Positions 13,101 through 21,815 of a stretch of DNA of 64,000 nucleotides are shown in pieces (within the stretch, counting starts at the first letter, position 1; each line of letters begins with the position of its first letter). This DNA is from Cupriavidus sp. MP-37. Lineage in GTDB: Bacteria; Pseudomonadota; Gammaproteobacteria; Burkholderiales; Burkholderiaceae. Location: contig NZ_CP085344.1 of assembly GCF_020618415.1 (NCBI RefSeq), forward strand, positions 1,263,001-1,327,000. The letters are read 5' to 3'. The notes under the pieces are model-generated. The model was not told where the DNA came from. It made no database searches and worked only from the letters and a program-made list of their open reading frames with translations. Both the position numbers and the translations under genes were made by a program.

Positions 13101-14378
13101 ATGCAACCGCTGCCCCCGCAGCCACCCCCGATGCCGACGCCGCACAGCCTGGAGTCTGAACACCCTGCCGCGCGCGTGGCCGCCGCCGCGCCAGCGCGCC
13201 GCGAGGCCGGACCGTTCGCGGTGGCGCTGGCGGGCCTGGTGTCGCTGGCGGTGGTGATGGGCATCGGCCGCTTCGCCTTCACGCCGCTGCTGCCGATGAT
13301 GCTGCATGACGGCACGGTCACGTTGCAGCAGGGCGGCTGGCTTGCGACCGTGAACTACATCGGCTACTTCGTCGGTGCCGCGGTGTGCATGTTTATCCGG
13401 CCCGATGCGGTGCGCATGGTGCGCTGGGGCCTGGTGGCCACGGTGCTGCTGACGCTGGGCATGGCCTTGCCGGGCGGCATGCCCGCGTGGTCGCTGTGGC
13501 GCGCCGCCGCGGGCGTCGCCAGCGCCGTGGTGATGGTCTACACCGCCGGCTGGTGCCTGCAGCGGCTGGCCGAGCTGGGCAAGCCCGAGCTGGCCGGGCT
13601 GATCTTCTGCGGCCCGGGCCTGGGCATCGTCGTCACCGGGCTGGGCGCATCCGGCATGGTGGGCGCGGGCTGGCATGCTGACCATGGCTGGCTGGCCTTC
13701 ACCGCGCTGGCGGTGGTGCTGGTGGTGGCGGTGTGGCGGATTTTCGTGGCGCCGCCCGCGGTGGCGGCAGCGGCACCAGCGCCCTCGACGGACGCCGCCG
13801 GTGCCGGCGACGCGCGGCTCGACGCCCAGACCTGGGTGCTGACGCTGGCCTACGGCCTGGCCGGCTTCGGCTACATCATCACCGCGACCTTCCTGCCCGT
13901 GATCGCGCGCGAAGCGCTGCCCGGCACGGTGTGGGCCGACCTGTTCTGGCCGATCTTCGGCGCGGGTGTGGCGCTGGGCGCGTTCCTGGCGACGCGGGTC
14001 GGCATGGGGCACGACAACCGCAAGCTGCTGGCGTGGCTGTACGGCATGCAGGCGCTGGGCGTGGCGATCGCGGTGATGTGGCCCAGCGTGGCCGGCTTTG
14101 CGCTCAGCAGCTTGCTGGCGGGGCTGCCCTTCACCGCGCTGGTGGCGTTTGCGATGCGCGAGGCGCGGCGGCTGTGGGGGCCGCACGCACCACGGCTGAT
14201 GGGCCTGATGACCGCGTCCTACGGCCTGGGCCAGATCGCCGGCCCGCCGCTGGCGACCGCGCTGGTGGCGCGCACCGGCGGCTTTGCCGCTTCGCTGGCG
14301 TGCGCCGCGGCGGCGCTGGCGCTGGGGGCGCTGGTATTCGCGTGGATGCGGCGCGCGTGGCCGCTGCCGGCTGCCTGA
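13101..14378 (+). CDS. YbfB/YjiJ-family MFS transporter
   Basis: A 425-residue integral membrane transporter of the YbfB/YjiJ branch of the major facilitator superfamily. About 12 hydrophobic segments are visible; diagnostic are the first-helix motif VMGIGRFAFTPLLPMM (about residues 52-67), GGWLATVNYIGYFVGA and the central TWVLTLAYGLAGFGYIITATF (about residues 236-256, starting helix 7). The N-terminal 30 residues are Pro/Ala-rich and cytosolic. Substrate unknown; YbfB-type proteins are poorly characterised exporters. The gene diverges from a LysR regulator that probably controls it. Confidence 0.9.
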   Translation: MQPLPPQPPPMPTPHSLESEHPAARVAAAAPARREAGPFAVALAGLVSLAVVMGIGRFAFTPLLPMMLHDGTVTLQQGGWLATVNYIGYFVGAAVCMFIRPDAVRMVRWGLVATVLLTLGMALPGGMPAWSLWRAAAGVASAVVMVYTAGWCLQRLAELGKPELAGLIFCGPGLGIVVTGLGASGMVGAGWHADHGWLAFTALAVVLVVAVWRIFVAPPAVAAAAPAPSTDAAGAGDARLDAQTWVLTLAYGLAGFGYIITATFLPVIAREALPGTVWADLFWPIFGAGVALGAFLATRVGMGHDNRKLLAWLYGMQALGVAIAVMWPSVAGFALSSLLAGLPFTALVAFAMREARRLWGPHAPRLMGLMTASYGLGQIAGPPLATALVARTGGFAASLACAAAALALGALVFAWMRRAWPLPAA

Positions 14379-14561
14379 GTGGCCTTCCGGGGAGCGGCCT
14401 TCCGAGAGCGCCCCAGGCCCGCGGCCAAGGTACGCTAAAGTATTGCCTTTGCCGCCCGGCGCCACGCGAGCGGTTGCGCGCCCGCCGTGCAGCCCGCGGC
14501 GCCGCACAGAAGGCCGGGGCCGTACCCGGCACGCCAGACCCGGCGGCGCAGGAGCGACCCC

Positions 14562-15335
14562 ATGTCTTTTGCCTTGCAGCCCGCGCGCGCCGCGGGCGCT
14601 TCCCATCCCGTCACAGCCGAAGAACAGCGCGTGCGCGTCGACCTGGCCGCCGCCTATCGCCTGGCCGCGCACGAGGGCTGGGATGACCTGATCTACACCC
14701 ATATCTCGGCCACGGTGCCGGGCGAGCCGGATCACTTCCTGATCAACCCGTTCGGCTTTGCCTTCGACGAGATCCGCGCCAGCGACCTGGTCAAGATCAA
14801 TGGCCGCGGCGAAGTCGTCGGCGACACCGTGCATCCGGTCAACGTGACCGGCTTCGCGCTGCACGCGGCGGTGCATGCCGCGCGCGCCGATGCGATGTGC
14901 GTGATGCACCTGCATAACACCGCCGGCATCGCGGTGTCGGCGCAGGCGGCGGGGCTGCTGCCGCTGTCGCAGCATGCCATGCGTTTCCATGGGCGCATCG
15001 CCTACCACGACTACGAGGGCCTGGCCTTCACCCCGGCCGAGGGCGCGCGGCTGACCGCATCGCTGGGCGCGCATCCGGCCATGCTGTTGCGCAACCACGG
15101 CACGCTGACGGTGGGCCGCACCGTGGCCGAAGCCTATGTGCTGATGGCGACGCTGATCAAGGCCTGCGAGATCCAGATCGCGGCGCAGGCGGGCGGCGCG
15201 CTGGTGCAGCCCCCCGCCGCCGTGGCGGACCGGACCTCGGCGCAGCTGTACGACGATGGCGCCGTTGAAGGCGTGCTGGAATGGCCCGCGCTGCTGCGCA
15301 AACTGGATAGAATCGATCCTTCTTACCGGGACTGA
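14562..15335 (+). CDS. Class II aldolase/adducin family protein
   Basis: A cytoplasmic 257-residue member of the zinc-dependent class II aldolase (fuculose-phosphate aldolase-like) family. Zinc ligands are visible as HLH in VMHLHNTAGIAV (about residues 113-115) and the H of LLRNHGTLTVG. The acidic THISATVPGEPDHFLINPFG segment is typical of the adducin-like branch found in proteobacteria, whose substrates are mostly unknown. The ATG at 14562 follows GGAG by 7 nt. A 4-oxalocrotonate tautomerase-like gene starts 51 bp downstream, suggesting a shared small catabolic step, but no substrate can be named. Confidence 0.9.
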   Translation: MSFALQPARAAGASHPVTAEEQRVRVDLAAAYRLAAHEGWDDLIYTHISATVPGEPDHFLINPFGFAFDEIRASDLVKINGRGEVVGDTVHPVNVTGFALHAAVHAARADAMCVMHLHNTAGIAVSAQAAGLLPLSQHAMRFHGRIAYHDYEGLAFTPAEGARLTASLGAHPAMLLRNHGTLTVGRTVAEAYVLMATLIKACEIQIAAQAGGALVQPPAAVADRTSAQLYDDGAVEGVLEWPALLRKLDRIDPSYRD

Positions 15336-15386
15336 AGGGAAGGACTTTTCCGCCCGGATCACAACAATCAAGCACAGGAGCAATGT

Positions 15387-15575
15387 ATGCCGACTTTCCA
15401 CGTCGAAATGTTTGAAGGCCGCACCATCGAGCAGAAGCGCAAGTTTGTCGAGGAAGTGACCCGCGTCAGCTGCGAAACGCTGGGCTGCTCGCCGTCGGCG
15501 GTCGACATCATCATCACCGACGTCAAGCGCGAGAACTGGGCCACCGGCGGCGAGCTGTGGGCCGACAAGAAGTAA
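15387..15575 (+). CDS. 4-Oxalocrotonate tautomerase-family enzyme
   Basis: A 62-residue tautomerase, the standard length of the 4-OT family. After removal of Met1 the catalytic base is Pro1 (MPTFHVEMFEGRT). The family signature FEGRTIEQKRKFVEEVTRV and the C-terminal RENWATGGELWADKK are visible. Such enzymes convert dienols to oxo acids in aromatic-ring cleavage, or have other tautomerase or dehalogenase roles. It lies between the class II aldolase (51 bp) and a threonine aldolase (28 bp) on the same strand, so is probably co-transcribed. Confidence 0.92.
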   Translation: MPTFHVEMFEGRTIEQKRKFVEEVTRVSCETLGCSPSAVDIIITDVKRENWATGGELWADKK

Positions 15576-15603
15576 GGCGCCAGGCCGCTCCACACTGAAC
15601 CCC

Positions 15604-16635
15604 ATGCAGCACTTCGCCTCCGACAACTACGCCGGCTTCTGCCCGGAATCGCTCAAGTATTTCCTCGAAGCCAACGGCAGCGGCCATGAGCAGGCCTATG
15701 GTGACGACAGCTGGACGCAGAAGGTCTGCGACCGCATCCGCGACCTGTTCCAGACCGATTGCGAAGTGTTCTTCGTGTTCAACGGCACGGCGGCCAATTC
15801 GCTGGCGCTGTCGGCGCTGTGCCAGTCGTACCACTCGGTGATCTGCCACGAACTGGCGCACATCGAGACCGACGAATGCGGCGGGCCGGAGTTCTTCTCC
15901 AACGGCTCCAAGCTGCTGACCGCGCCGGGCGAGAACGGCAAGCTCACGCCCGACGCGGTCGAGGCGCTGGTCACGCGCCGCGCCGACATCCATTACCCCA
16001 AGCCCAAGGTGGTGTCGCTGACGCAGTCGACCGAAGTCGGCACCGTGTACAGCGTCGAAGAGGTGCGCGCGATCGCCGCCATTGCCAAGCGCCGGCAGTT
16101 GCGCGTGCATATGGACGGCGCGCGCTTTGCCAACGCGGTGGCGTCGCTGGGCGTGCATCCATCGGAAATCACCTGGCGCGCGGGCGTCGACGTGCTGTGC
16201 TTCGGCGGCACCAAGAACGGGCTGCCGGTGGGCGAGGCGGTGGTGTTCTTCGACCGCCGCCTGGCCGAGGACTTTGCCTACCGCGTCAAGCAGGCCGGGC
16301 AGCTGGCGTCGAAGATGCGCTTTATCTCCGCGCCGTGGCTGGGCTTGCTCGAGAACGACGTATGGCTCGCCAACGCGCGCCATGCCAATGCGATGGCGCA
16401 ACTGCTGCAGCAGCGCATCCGCGACATCCCCGGTGTGCGCATCATGTTCCCGACGCAATCCAACGCGGTTTTCGCCGAGCTGCCGCTGCCGGCGATCGAG
16501 GCGCTGCGCGCAAAGGGCTGGCGCTTCTACACCTTTATCGGCGCGGGCGGCTGCCGTTTCATGTGTTCGTGGGACCTGCACCCGCAAACCGTGGAGGCGC
16601 TGGCCGCCGACATGCGCGCCGCCTGCGGCACGTAG
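15604..16635 (+). CDS. ltaE: Low-specificity L-threonine aldolase
   Basis: PLP enzyme that cleaves L-threonine and L-allo-threonine to glycine and acetaldehyde. The 343-residue product starts MQHFASDNYAGFCPESLKYF, has the FNGTAANSLAL substrate loop, the HMDGARFANAV motif carrying the Asp that contacts the PLP ring, and the PLP lysine in CFGGTKNGLPVGEAV (about residue 204). It starts 28 bp after the tautomerase gene. Length fits the bacterial family. Confidence 0.92.
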   Translation: MQHFASDNYAGFCPESLKYFLEANGSGHEQAYGDDSWTQKVCDRIRDLFQTDCEVFFVFNGTAANSLALSALCQSYHSVICHELAHIETDECGGPEFFSNGSKLLTAPGENGKLTPDAVEALVTRRADIHYPKPKVVSLTQSTEVGTVYSVEEVRAIAAIAKRRQLRVHMDGARFANAVASLGVHPSEITWRAGVDVLCFGGTKNGLPVGEAVVFFDRRLAEDFAYRVKQAGQLASKMRFISAPWLGLLENDVWLANARHANAMAQLLQQRIRDIPGVRIMFPTQSNAVFAELPLPAIEALRAKGWRFYTFIGAGGCRFMCSWDLHPQTVEALAADMRAACGT

Positions 16636-16688
16636 CGGCGCCGAATCCCGCCTGCGCATACTGATAACGACGAGACACAGGAGCCCCC

Positions 16689-17273
16689 ATGACTTACCGA
16701 TTCTGCCCGCAGTGCGGCGGGCCGCTGGAGCTGCTGCCGCTGTCCGGGCGCGAACGCCACGCCTGCGTGCAGCAGGACTGCGGCTTCGTGCACTGGAACA
16801 ACCCGCTGCCGGTGCTGGCGGCGGTGGTGGAGTACCAGGACAAGCTGCTGCTGGCGCGCAACGCCGCATGGCCGGAGAAAATGTTCGCGCTGGTGACGGG
16901 CTTCCTGGAACGCGACGAGCCGCCCGAACTGGGTGTCGCGCGCGAGCTGAAGGAAGAGACCAACCTCGATACCGAATCGGTCGCGCTGATCGGCGTCTAC
17001 GAGTTCATGCGCAAGAACGAGCTGATCATCGCCTATCACGTCAAGGCCACGGGTACCGTCGAACTGTCCGAGGAACTGGCCGAGTACAAGCTGGTGGCGC
17101 CCGAGGACGTGCGCGTGTGGTCGGCCGGCACCGGCTTTGCGGTGGCCGACTGGCTTGCCGCGCGGGGCTACCCGGTGCGCTTCTTCGACCGCCAGACCGG
17201 CGCCGACATTCCGGACCCGCGCCGGCCCCACGACTTCACCCAGGTCGGCGCTTCGCTACAATACCGCTGGTAA
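16689..17273 (+). CDS. Zinc-ribbon NUDIX hydrolase
   Basis: A 194-residue pyrophosphohydrolase with an N-terminal zinc ribbon (CPQCG at residues 6-10, then C..C at about 26 and 31) and a complete NUDIX box, G-x5-E-x7-REL-x-EE-x-N, in the stretch GFLERDEPPELG..RELKEETN (about residues 72-95). The zinc ribbon resembles NudC-type NAD pyrophosphatases, but the protein is shorter than NudC, so the substrate is uncertain. It follows ltaE by 53 bp on the same strand. Confidence 0.88.
   Translation: MTYRFCPQCGGPLELLPLSGRERHACVQQDCGFVHWNNPLPVLAAVVEYQDKLLLARNAAWPEKMFALVTGFLERDEPPELGVARELKEETNLDTESVALIGVYEFMRKNELIIAYHVKATGTVELSEELAEYKLVAPEDVRVWSAGTGFAVADWLAARGYPVRFFDRQTGADIPDPRRPHDFTQVGASLQYRW
17257..17262 (+). 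promoter_or_regulatory. Possible -10 box (TACAAT) for the tusA-type gene
   Basis: TACAAT with a TTCACC 16 bp upstream, lying at the very end of the NUDIX coding sequence and 62 bp before the sulfurtransferase start. Confidence 0.35.
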
Positions 17274-17324
17274 GGCCGGTTTTCCCGCCGGCCTCCCGCC
17301 CCCAGGCATCAAAGGAAGAGACGA

Positions 17325-17552
17325 ATGGAGTTCCAGAAAGAAGTGGATGCGCGCGGCCTGAACTGCCCGCTCCCTATCCTGCGCACCAAGAAGGCCCTGG
17401 CCGACATGGCCAGCGGCGACGTGCTCAAGGTGCTGGCCACCGATCCCGGCGCCACGCGCGATTTCCAGGCCTTTGCCAAGCAGACCGGCAATGAGCTGCT
17501 GTCGCACTCGGAAGTCGACAAGGTGTTCGTGTTCTACATGCGCCGCCGCTGA
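17325..17552 (+). CDS. tusA: TusA-family sulfurtransferase/sulfur carrier
   Basis: A 75-residue protein of the TusA (SirA/YeeD) fold, which carries persulfide sulfur on a conserved cysteine for tRNA thiolation or other sulfur transfers. The signature CPLPILRTKKAL (residues 14-25) contains the active Cys in the CPxP motif, preceded by VDARGLN. It follows the NUDIX gene by 51 bp and is closed by a strong terminator. Several TusA paralogues usually exist in Cupriavidus, so this may not be the one dedicated to 2-thiouridine synthesis. Confidence 0.87.
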   Translation: MEFQKEVDARGLNCPLPILRTKKALADMASGDVLKVLATDPGATRDFQAFAKQTGNELLSHSEVDKVFVFYMRRR

Positions 17553-17591
17553 CGGGCGGCATGCGGGCCCCGCACCGGGCGGGCCTGGACG

Positions 17592-17622
17592 AAGAAAAAG
17601 CCGCTTGAAGCGGCTTTTTCTT
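17592..17622. terminator. Bidirectional terminator (tusA / galU)
   Basis: Perfect palindrome AAGAAAAAGCCGCTT / AAGCGGCTTTTTCTT, with A-run on the left and T-run on the right, lying between the convergent tusA and galU genes. Confidence 0.9.
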
Positions 17623-17642
17623 GATGTGCGCGAGGCGAATGC

Positions 17643-18533
<891 letters not shown>

Positions 18534-18565
18534 ATCAGGTGTACCTCTCAGATTCCAATCCATAA

Positions 18566-18640
18566 CCCTGCCAGCCAGCGCGGGCGCCGTCTGTCCGGTT
18601 CTGTCCGACGATGCCGGCACAGAACCCCCGGCTGGCAGGG
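18566..18640 (-). promoter_or_regulatory. 11-bp perfect inverted repeat between valS and galU
   Basis: CCCTGCCAGCC (18566-18576) and GGCTGGCAGGG (18630-18640) can pair into a long hairpin with a 53-nt loop. It begins 32 bp past the valS stop and ends 33 bp before galU. No U-run follows, so it may be an RNA-processing or attenuation structure rather than a simple terminator. Confidence 0.5.
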
Positions 18641-18671
18641 GCGTGATGCAGGCGCCTGGCCGACCGTTGGG

Positions 18672-21539
18672 TCAGGCCGGCAGCCGCTGCAGCTGGCCCT
18701 GCAGCTTGGCCAGCGTCTGCTCGAAATCGGACAGGCGCTGCGTCTCTTGCGCCACCACCGCGGGCGGTGCCTTGGCGACAAAGCTCTCGTTCGACAGCTT
18801 GGCGCGGCACTTGCCGATCTCGCCACCGATGCGTTCGACTTCCTTCGACAGGCGCGCGCGCTCGGCGGCGACATCGATCTCGATCTTCAGCAGCAGGTGG
18901 TTGCCCCCGGCAATCGCGACCGGCGCACCGGCGCCCTCCGCTTGCAGGGTGGCTTCATCTTCGAAGACGCGAACTTCCGAAAGTTTCGCCAGCGCCTGGA
19001 TATGTGCGCTGGCCGCCTTCAGGAAGGCGCTGTCGCCCTGCGCATACAGCGGGATGCGCTGCGCCGGCGAGATGTTCATTTCGCCGCGCAGGTTGCGGCA
19101 GGCGTCGATCACTTCCTTCAGGCGCGCCACCCACTGTTCCGCATTCTCGTCGATCTTGGCGACGGCGGGCAGCGGATACGGCTGCAAAGCGATCGTTTCC
19201 GCACCATCGCCGCTGGCGCGGCCGGCCAGCGGGGCCACCTTCTGCCACAGTTCCTCGGTGATGAACGGAATGATCGGATGCGCCAGGCGCAGCACGGTCT
19301 CGAGCACGCGCAGCAGCGTGCGGCGCGTGGCGCGCTGCTGGGCCGGGGTGCCGTTCTGGATCTGCACCTTGGCCAGTTCCAGGTACCAGTCGCAGTACTC
19401 GTCCCAGACGAACTTGTAGATCGCGTTGGCGATATTGTCGAAGCGGTATTCGGCAAAGCCCTTTTCGACCTCGGCCTCCACGCGCTGCAGCAGCGACACG
19501 ATCCAGCGGTCGGCCTGCGAGAAATCGAGGTAGCCGTCCGGACCGCAGTCCTGGTTGCACGGGCCCATGCCGCAGTCATGGCCCTCCGTGTTCATCAGCA
19601 CGAAGCGGGTGGCGTTCCACAGCTTGTTGCAGAAGTTGCGGTAGCCCTCGCAGCGGCCGGTATCGAAGTTGATGTTGCGTCCGAGCGTGGCCAGCGAGGC
19701 GAAGGTGAAGCGCAGCGCGTCGGCGCCGAAGGCCGGGATGCCCTCGGGGAATTCCTTCTTCGTCTTCTTCTCGATCTTGGGCGCGTCCTTGGGCCGGCGC
19801 AGGCCGGTGGTGCGCTTCTTCAGCAGCGTGTCGAGGTCGATGCCGTCGATCAGGTCGACCGGGTCGAGCGTGTTGCCCTCGGACTTGCTCATCTTCTTGC
19901 CTTCCGAATCGCGCACCAGGCCGTGCACGTAGACGGTATGGAAGGGCACCTTGCCGGTGAAGTGCTTGGTCATCATGACCATGCGCGCCACCCAGAAGAA
20001 GATGATGTCGTAGCCGGTGACCAGCACCGACGACGGCAGGAAGTGCTTCAGCTCGGGCGTTTCCTCGGGCCAGCCCAGCGAGGAGAACGGCACCAGCGCC
20101 GACGAGAACCAGGTGTCGAGCACGTCTTCCTCGCGGCGCAGCGCGCCGGTGCTGCCGGCGGCCTTCGCCTTGGCGAGCGCTTCCTCTTCGGTGCGGCCGA
20201 CGAAGCAGTTGCCGGCGTCGTCGTACCACGCCGGGATCTGGTGGCCCCACCACAGCTGGCGCGAGATGCACCAGTCCTGGATATTGCCCAGCCACTGGTT
20301 GTAGGTGCTGATCCAGTTCTCCGGCACCAGCTTGATCTCGCCGCTCTGCACGGCCTCGAGCGCGACCTCGGCGATCGAGCGGCCCGGGTAGAAAGTGCCT
20401 TCCGGCGCCGGCTTGCTCATGGCGACGAACCACTGGTCGGTCAGCATCGGCTCGATCGCGCTGCCGGTGCGCTCGCTTCGCGGGGTCATCAGCTTGTGCT
20501 TCTTGACGTCTTCGAGCAGGCCCTGCTTGTCGAGGTCGTCGACGATGGCCTTGCGCGCGTCGAAGCGGTCCAGGCCGGCATAGGCGGCGGGGGCGTCGGC
20601 AACGATCTTCGCGTCCAGCGTCAGGATCGACAGCTGCGGCAGGTTGTGGCGCTGGCCGACGGCGTAGTCGTTGAAGTCGTGGCCCGGGGTCACCTTGACC
20701 ACGCCGGTGCCGAACTCGCGGTCGACGTAGTCGTCGGCGATCACCGGGATCTGGCGGCCGGTCAGCGGCAGGTGCACCGACTTGCCGATCAGGTGCGCGT
20801 AGCGCTCGTCTTCCGGATGCACCATCACGGCGACGTCGCCGAGCATGGTTTCCGGACGCGTGGTGGCCACGGTCAGGTGGGTCAGGCCGCCCTTGGCGTC
20901 AGCCTCGACCAGCGGATAGCGGATATGCCACAGCGAGCCTTCTTCCTCGACGCTGTCGACTTCCAGGTCGGACACCGCGGTGCCCAGCACCGGGTCCCAG
21001 TTGACCAGGCGCTTGCCGCGGTAGATCAGGCCCTGCTCGTACAGGCGCACGAACACCTCGGTGACCGCCTTCGACATCTCCGGCGACATGGTGAAGTACT
21101 CGCGGCTCCAGTCGATCGACGCGCCCATGCGCCGCACCTGGCGGGTGATGGTCGAGCCCGACTCTTCCTTCCAGGCCCACACCTTCTCGGTGAACTTCTC
21201 GCGGCCGAGGTCATGGCGCGACACCCCCTGGCCCTCGAGCTGGCGCTCCACCACGATCTGCGTGGCGATGCCGGCGTGGTCGGTGCCCGGCACCCACAGC
21301 GTGTTGGCCCCGGCCATGCGTGCATGGCGCGCCAGGCCATCCATGATGGTCTGGTTGAAGGCATGGCCCATATGCAGCGTGCCGGTCACATTGGGCGGCG
21401 GCAGCTGGATCGCGAAGTCCGGGCGGGCAGGATCGAAGGTGGGCTTGGCGATGCCGCGCTTCTCCCACTCGGGGCCCCATTTCGCCTCGATGGCGGCGGG
21501 TTCGAAGCTCTTGGCAAGCGATTGGTCTTGGGCGGTCAT
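18672..21539 (-). CDS. valS: Valyl-tRNA synthetase
   Basis: Class I synthetase that charges tRNA-Val and edits threonine. The 955-residue product shows the HIGH-type motif HMGH at residues 56-59 ([15 protein letters not shown]), the KMSKS loop ([10 protein letters not shown]), the [17 protein letters not shown] segment, the editing CP1 domain and a C-terminal coiled coil ([20 protein letters not shown]...), ending in [14 protein letters not shown]. All these are in place at the usual length. The galU gene is downstream on the same strand after an inverted repeat. Confidence 0.98.
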   Translation of the reverse strand: MTAQDQSLAKSFEPAAIEAKWGPEWEKRGIAKPTFDPARPDFAIQLPPPNVTGTLHMGHAFNQTIMDGLARHARMAGANTLWVPGTDHAGIATQIVVERQLEGQGVSRHDLGREKFTEKVWAWKEESGSTITRQVRRMGASIDWSREYFTMSPEMSKAVTEVFVRLYEQGLIYRGKRLVNWDPVLGTAVSDLEVDSVEEEGSLWHIRYPLVEADAKGGLTHLTVATTRPETMLGDVAVMVHPEDERYAHLIGKSVHLPLTGRQIPVIADDYVDREFGTGVVKVTPGHDFNDYAVGQRHNLPQLSILTLDAKIVADAPAAYAGLDRFDARKAIVDDLDKQGLLEDVKKHKLMTPRSERTGSAIEPMLTDQWFVAMSKPAPEGTFYPGRSIAEVALEAVQSGEIKLVPENWISTYNQWLGNIQDWCISRQLWWGHQIPAWYDDAGNCFVGRTEEEALAKAKAAGSTGALRREEDVLDTWFSSALVPFSSLGWPEETPELKHFLPSSVLVTGYDIIFFWVARMVMMTKHFTGKVPFHTVYVHGLVRDSEGKKMSKSEGNTLDPVDLIDGIDLDTLLKKRTTGLRRPKDAPKIEKKTKKEFPEGIPAFGADALRFTFASLATLGRNINFDTGRCEGYRNFCNKLWNATRFVLMNTEGHDCGMGPCNQDCGPDGYLDFSQADRWIVSLLQRVEAEVEKGFAEYRFDNIANAIYKFVWDEYCDWYLELAKVQIQNGTPAQQRATRRTLLRVLETVLRLAHPIIPFITEELWQKVAPLAGRASGDGAETIALQPYPLPAVAKIDENAEQWVARLKEVIDACRNLRGEMNISPAQRIPLYAQGDSAFLKAASAHIQALAKLSEVRVFEDEATLQAEGAGAPVAIAGGNHLLLKIEIDVAAERARLSKEVERIGGEIGKCRAKLSNESFVAKAPPAVVAQETQRLSDFEQTLAKLQGQLQRLPA

Positions 21540-21695
21540 GCTGGGATGTCGAGGTTGGCGTCTGGATGCGTGGCAGGTGCGGTGCCCTGCGCCTGGCGGT
21601 CGCTGGCGGCCCGGGAAGGCCGGCCTGGCGCCAGTGAAACGACAAATTATACGGGGGCGGGCGGCCGGTGCCTATTTCGTGGCCGGAGCCGGCCG

Positions 21696-21729
21696 GTGCG
21701 CGGCTTGTGCGCGGCTTGTGCGCGGGCTC
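21696..21729. repeat. 11-bp tandem repeat upstream of uvrD
   Basis: GTGCGCGGCTT occurs twice in tandem (21696-21717), followed by a 12-bp variant (21718-21729). It lies in the divergent valS/uvrD gap, about 55 bp before the -10-like TATAAT of uvrD. Confidence 0.6.
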
Positions 21730-21783
21730 GTGCGTGCCTCCCGGCGCCAGGCCGGATGTGATTTATGGAACAGGGCCCCCCGG

Positions 21784-21789
21784 TATAAT
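21784..21789 (+). promoter_or_regulatory. Likely -10 box of the uvrD promoter
   Basis: TATAAT, 26 bp before the uvrD ATG, in a short AT-richer stretch; the -35 region (ATTTAT at 21761) is weak. Confidence 0.45.
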
Positions 21790-21815
21790 TGCGGCGATTC
21801 CACTAGGCCTTTCCG

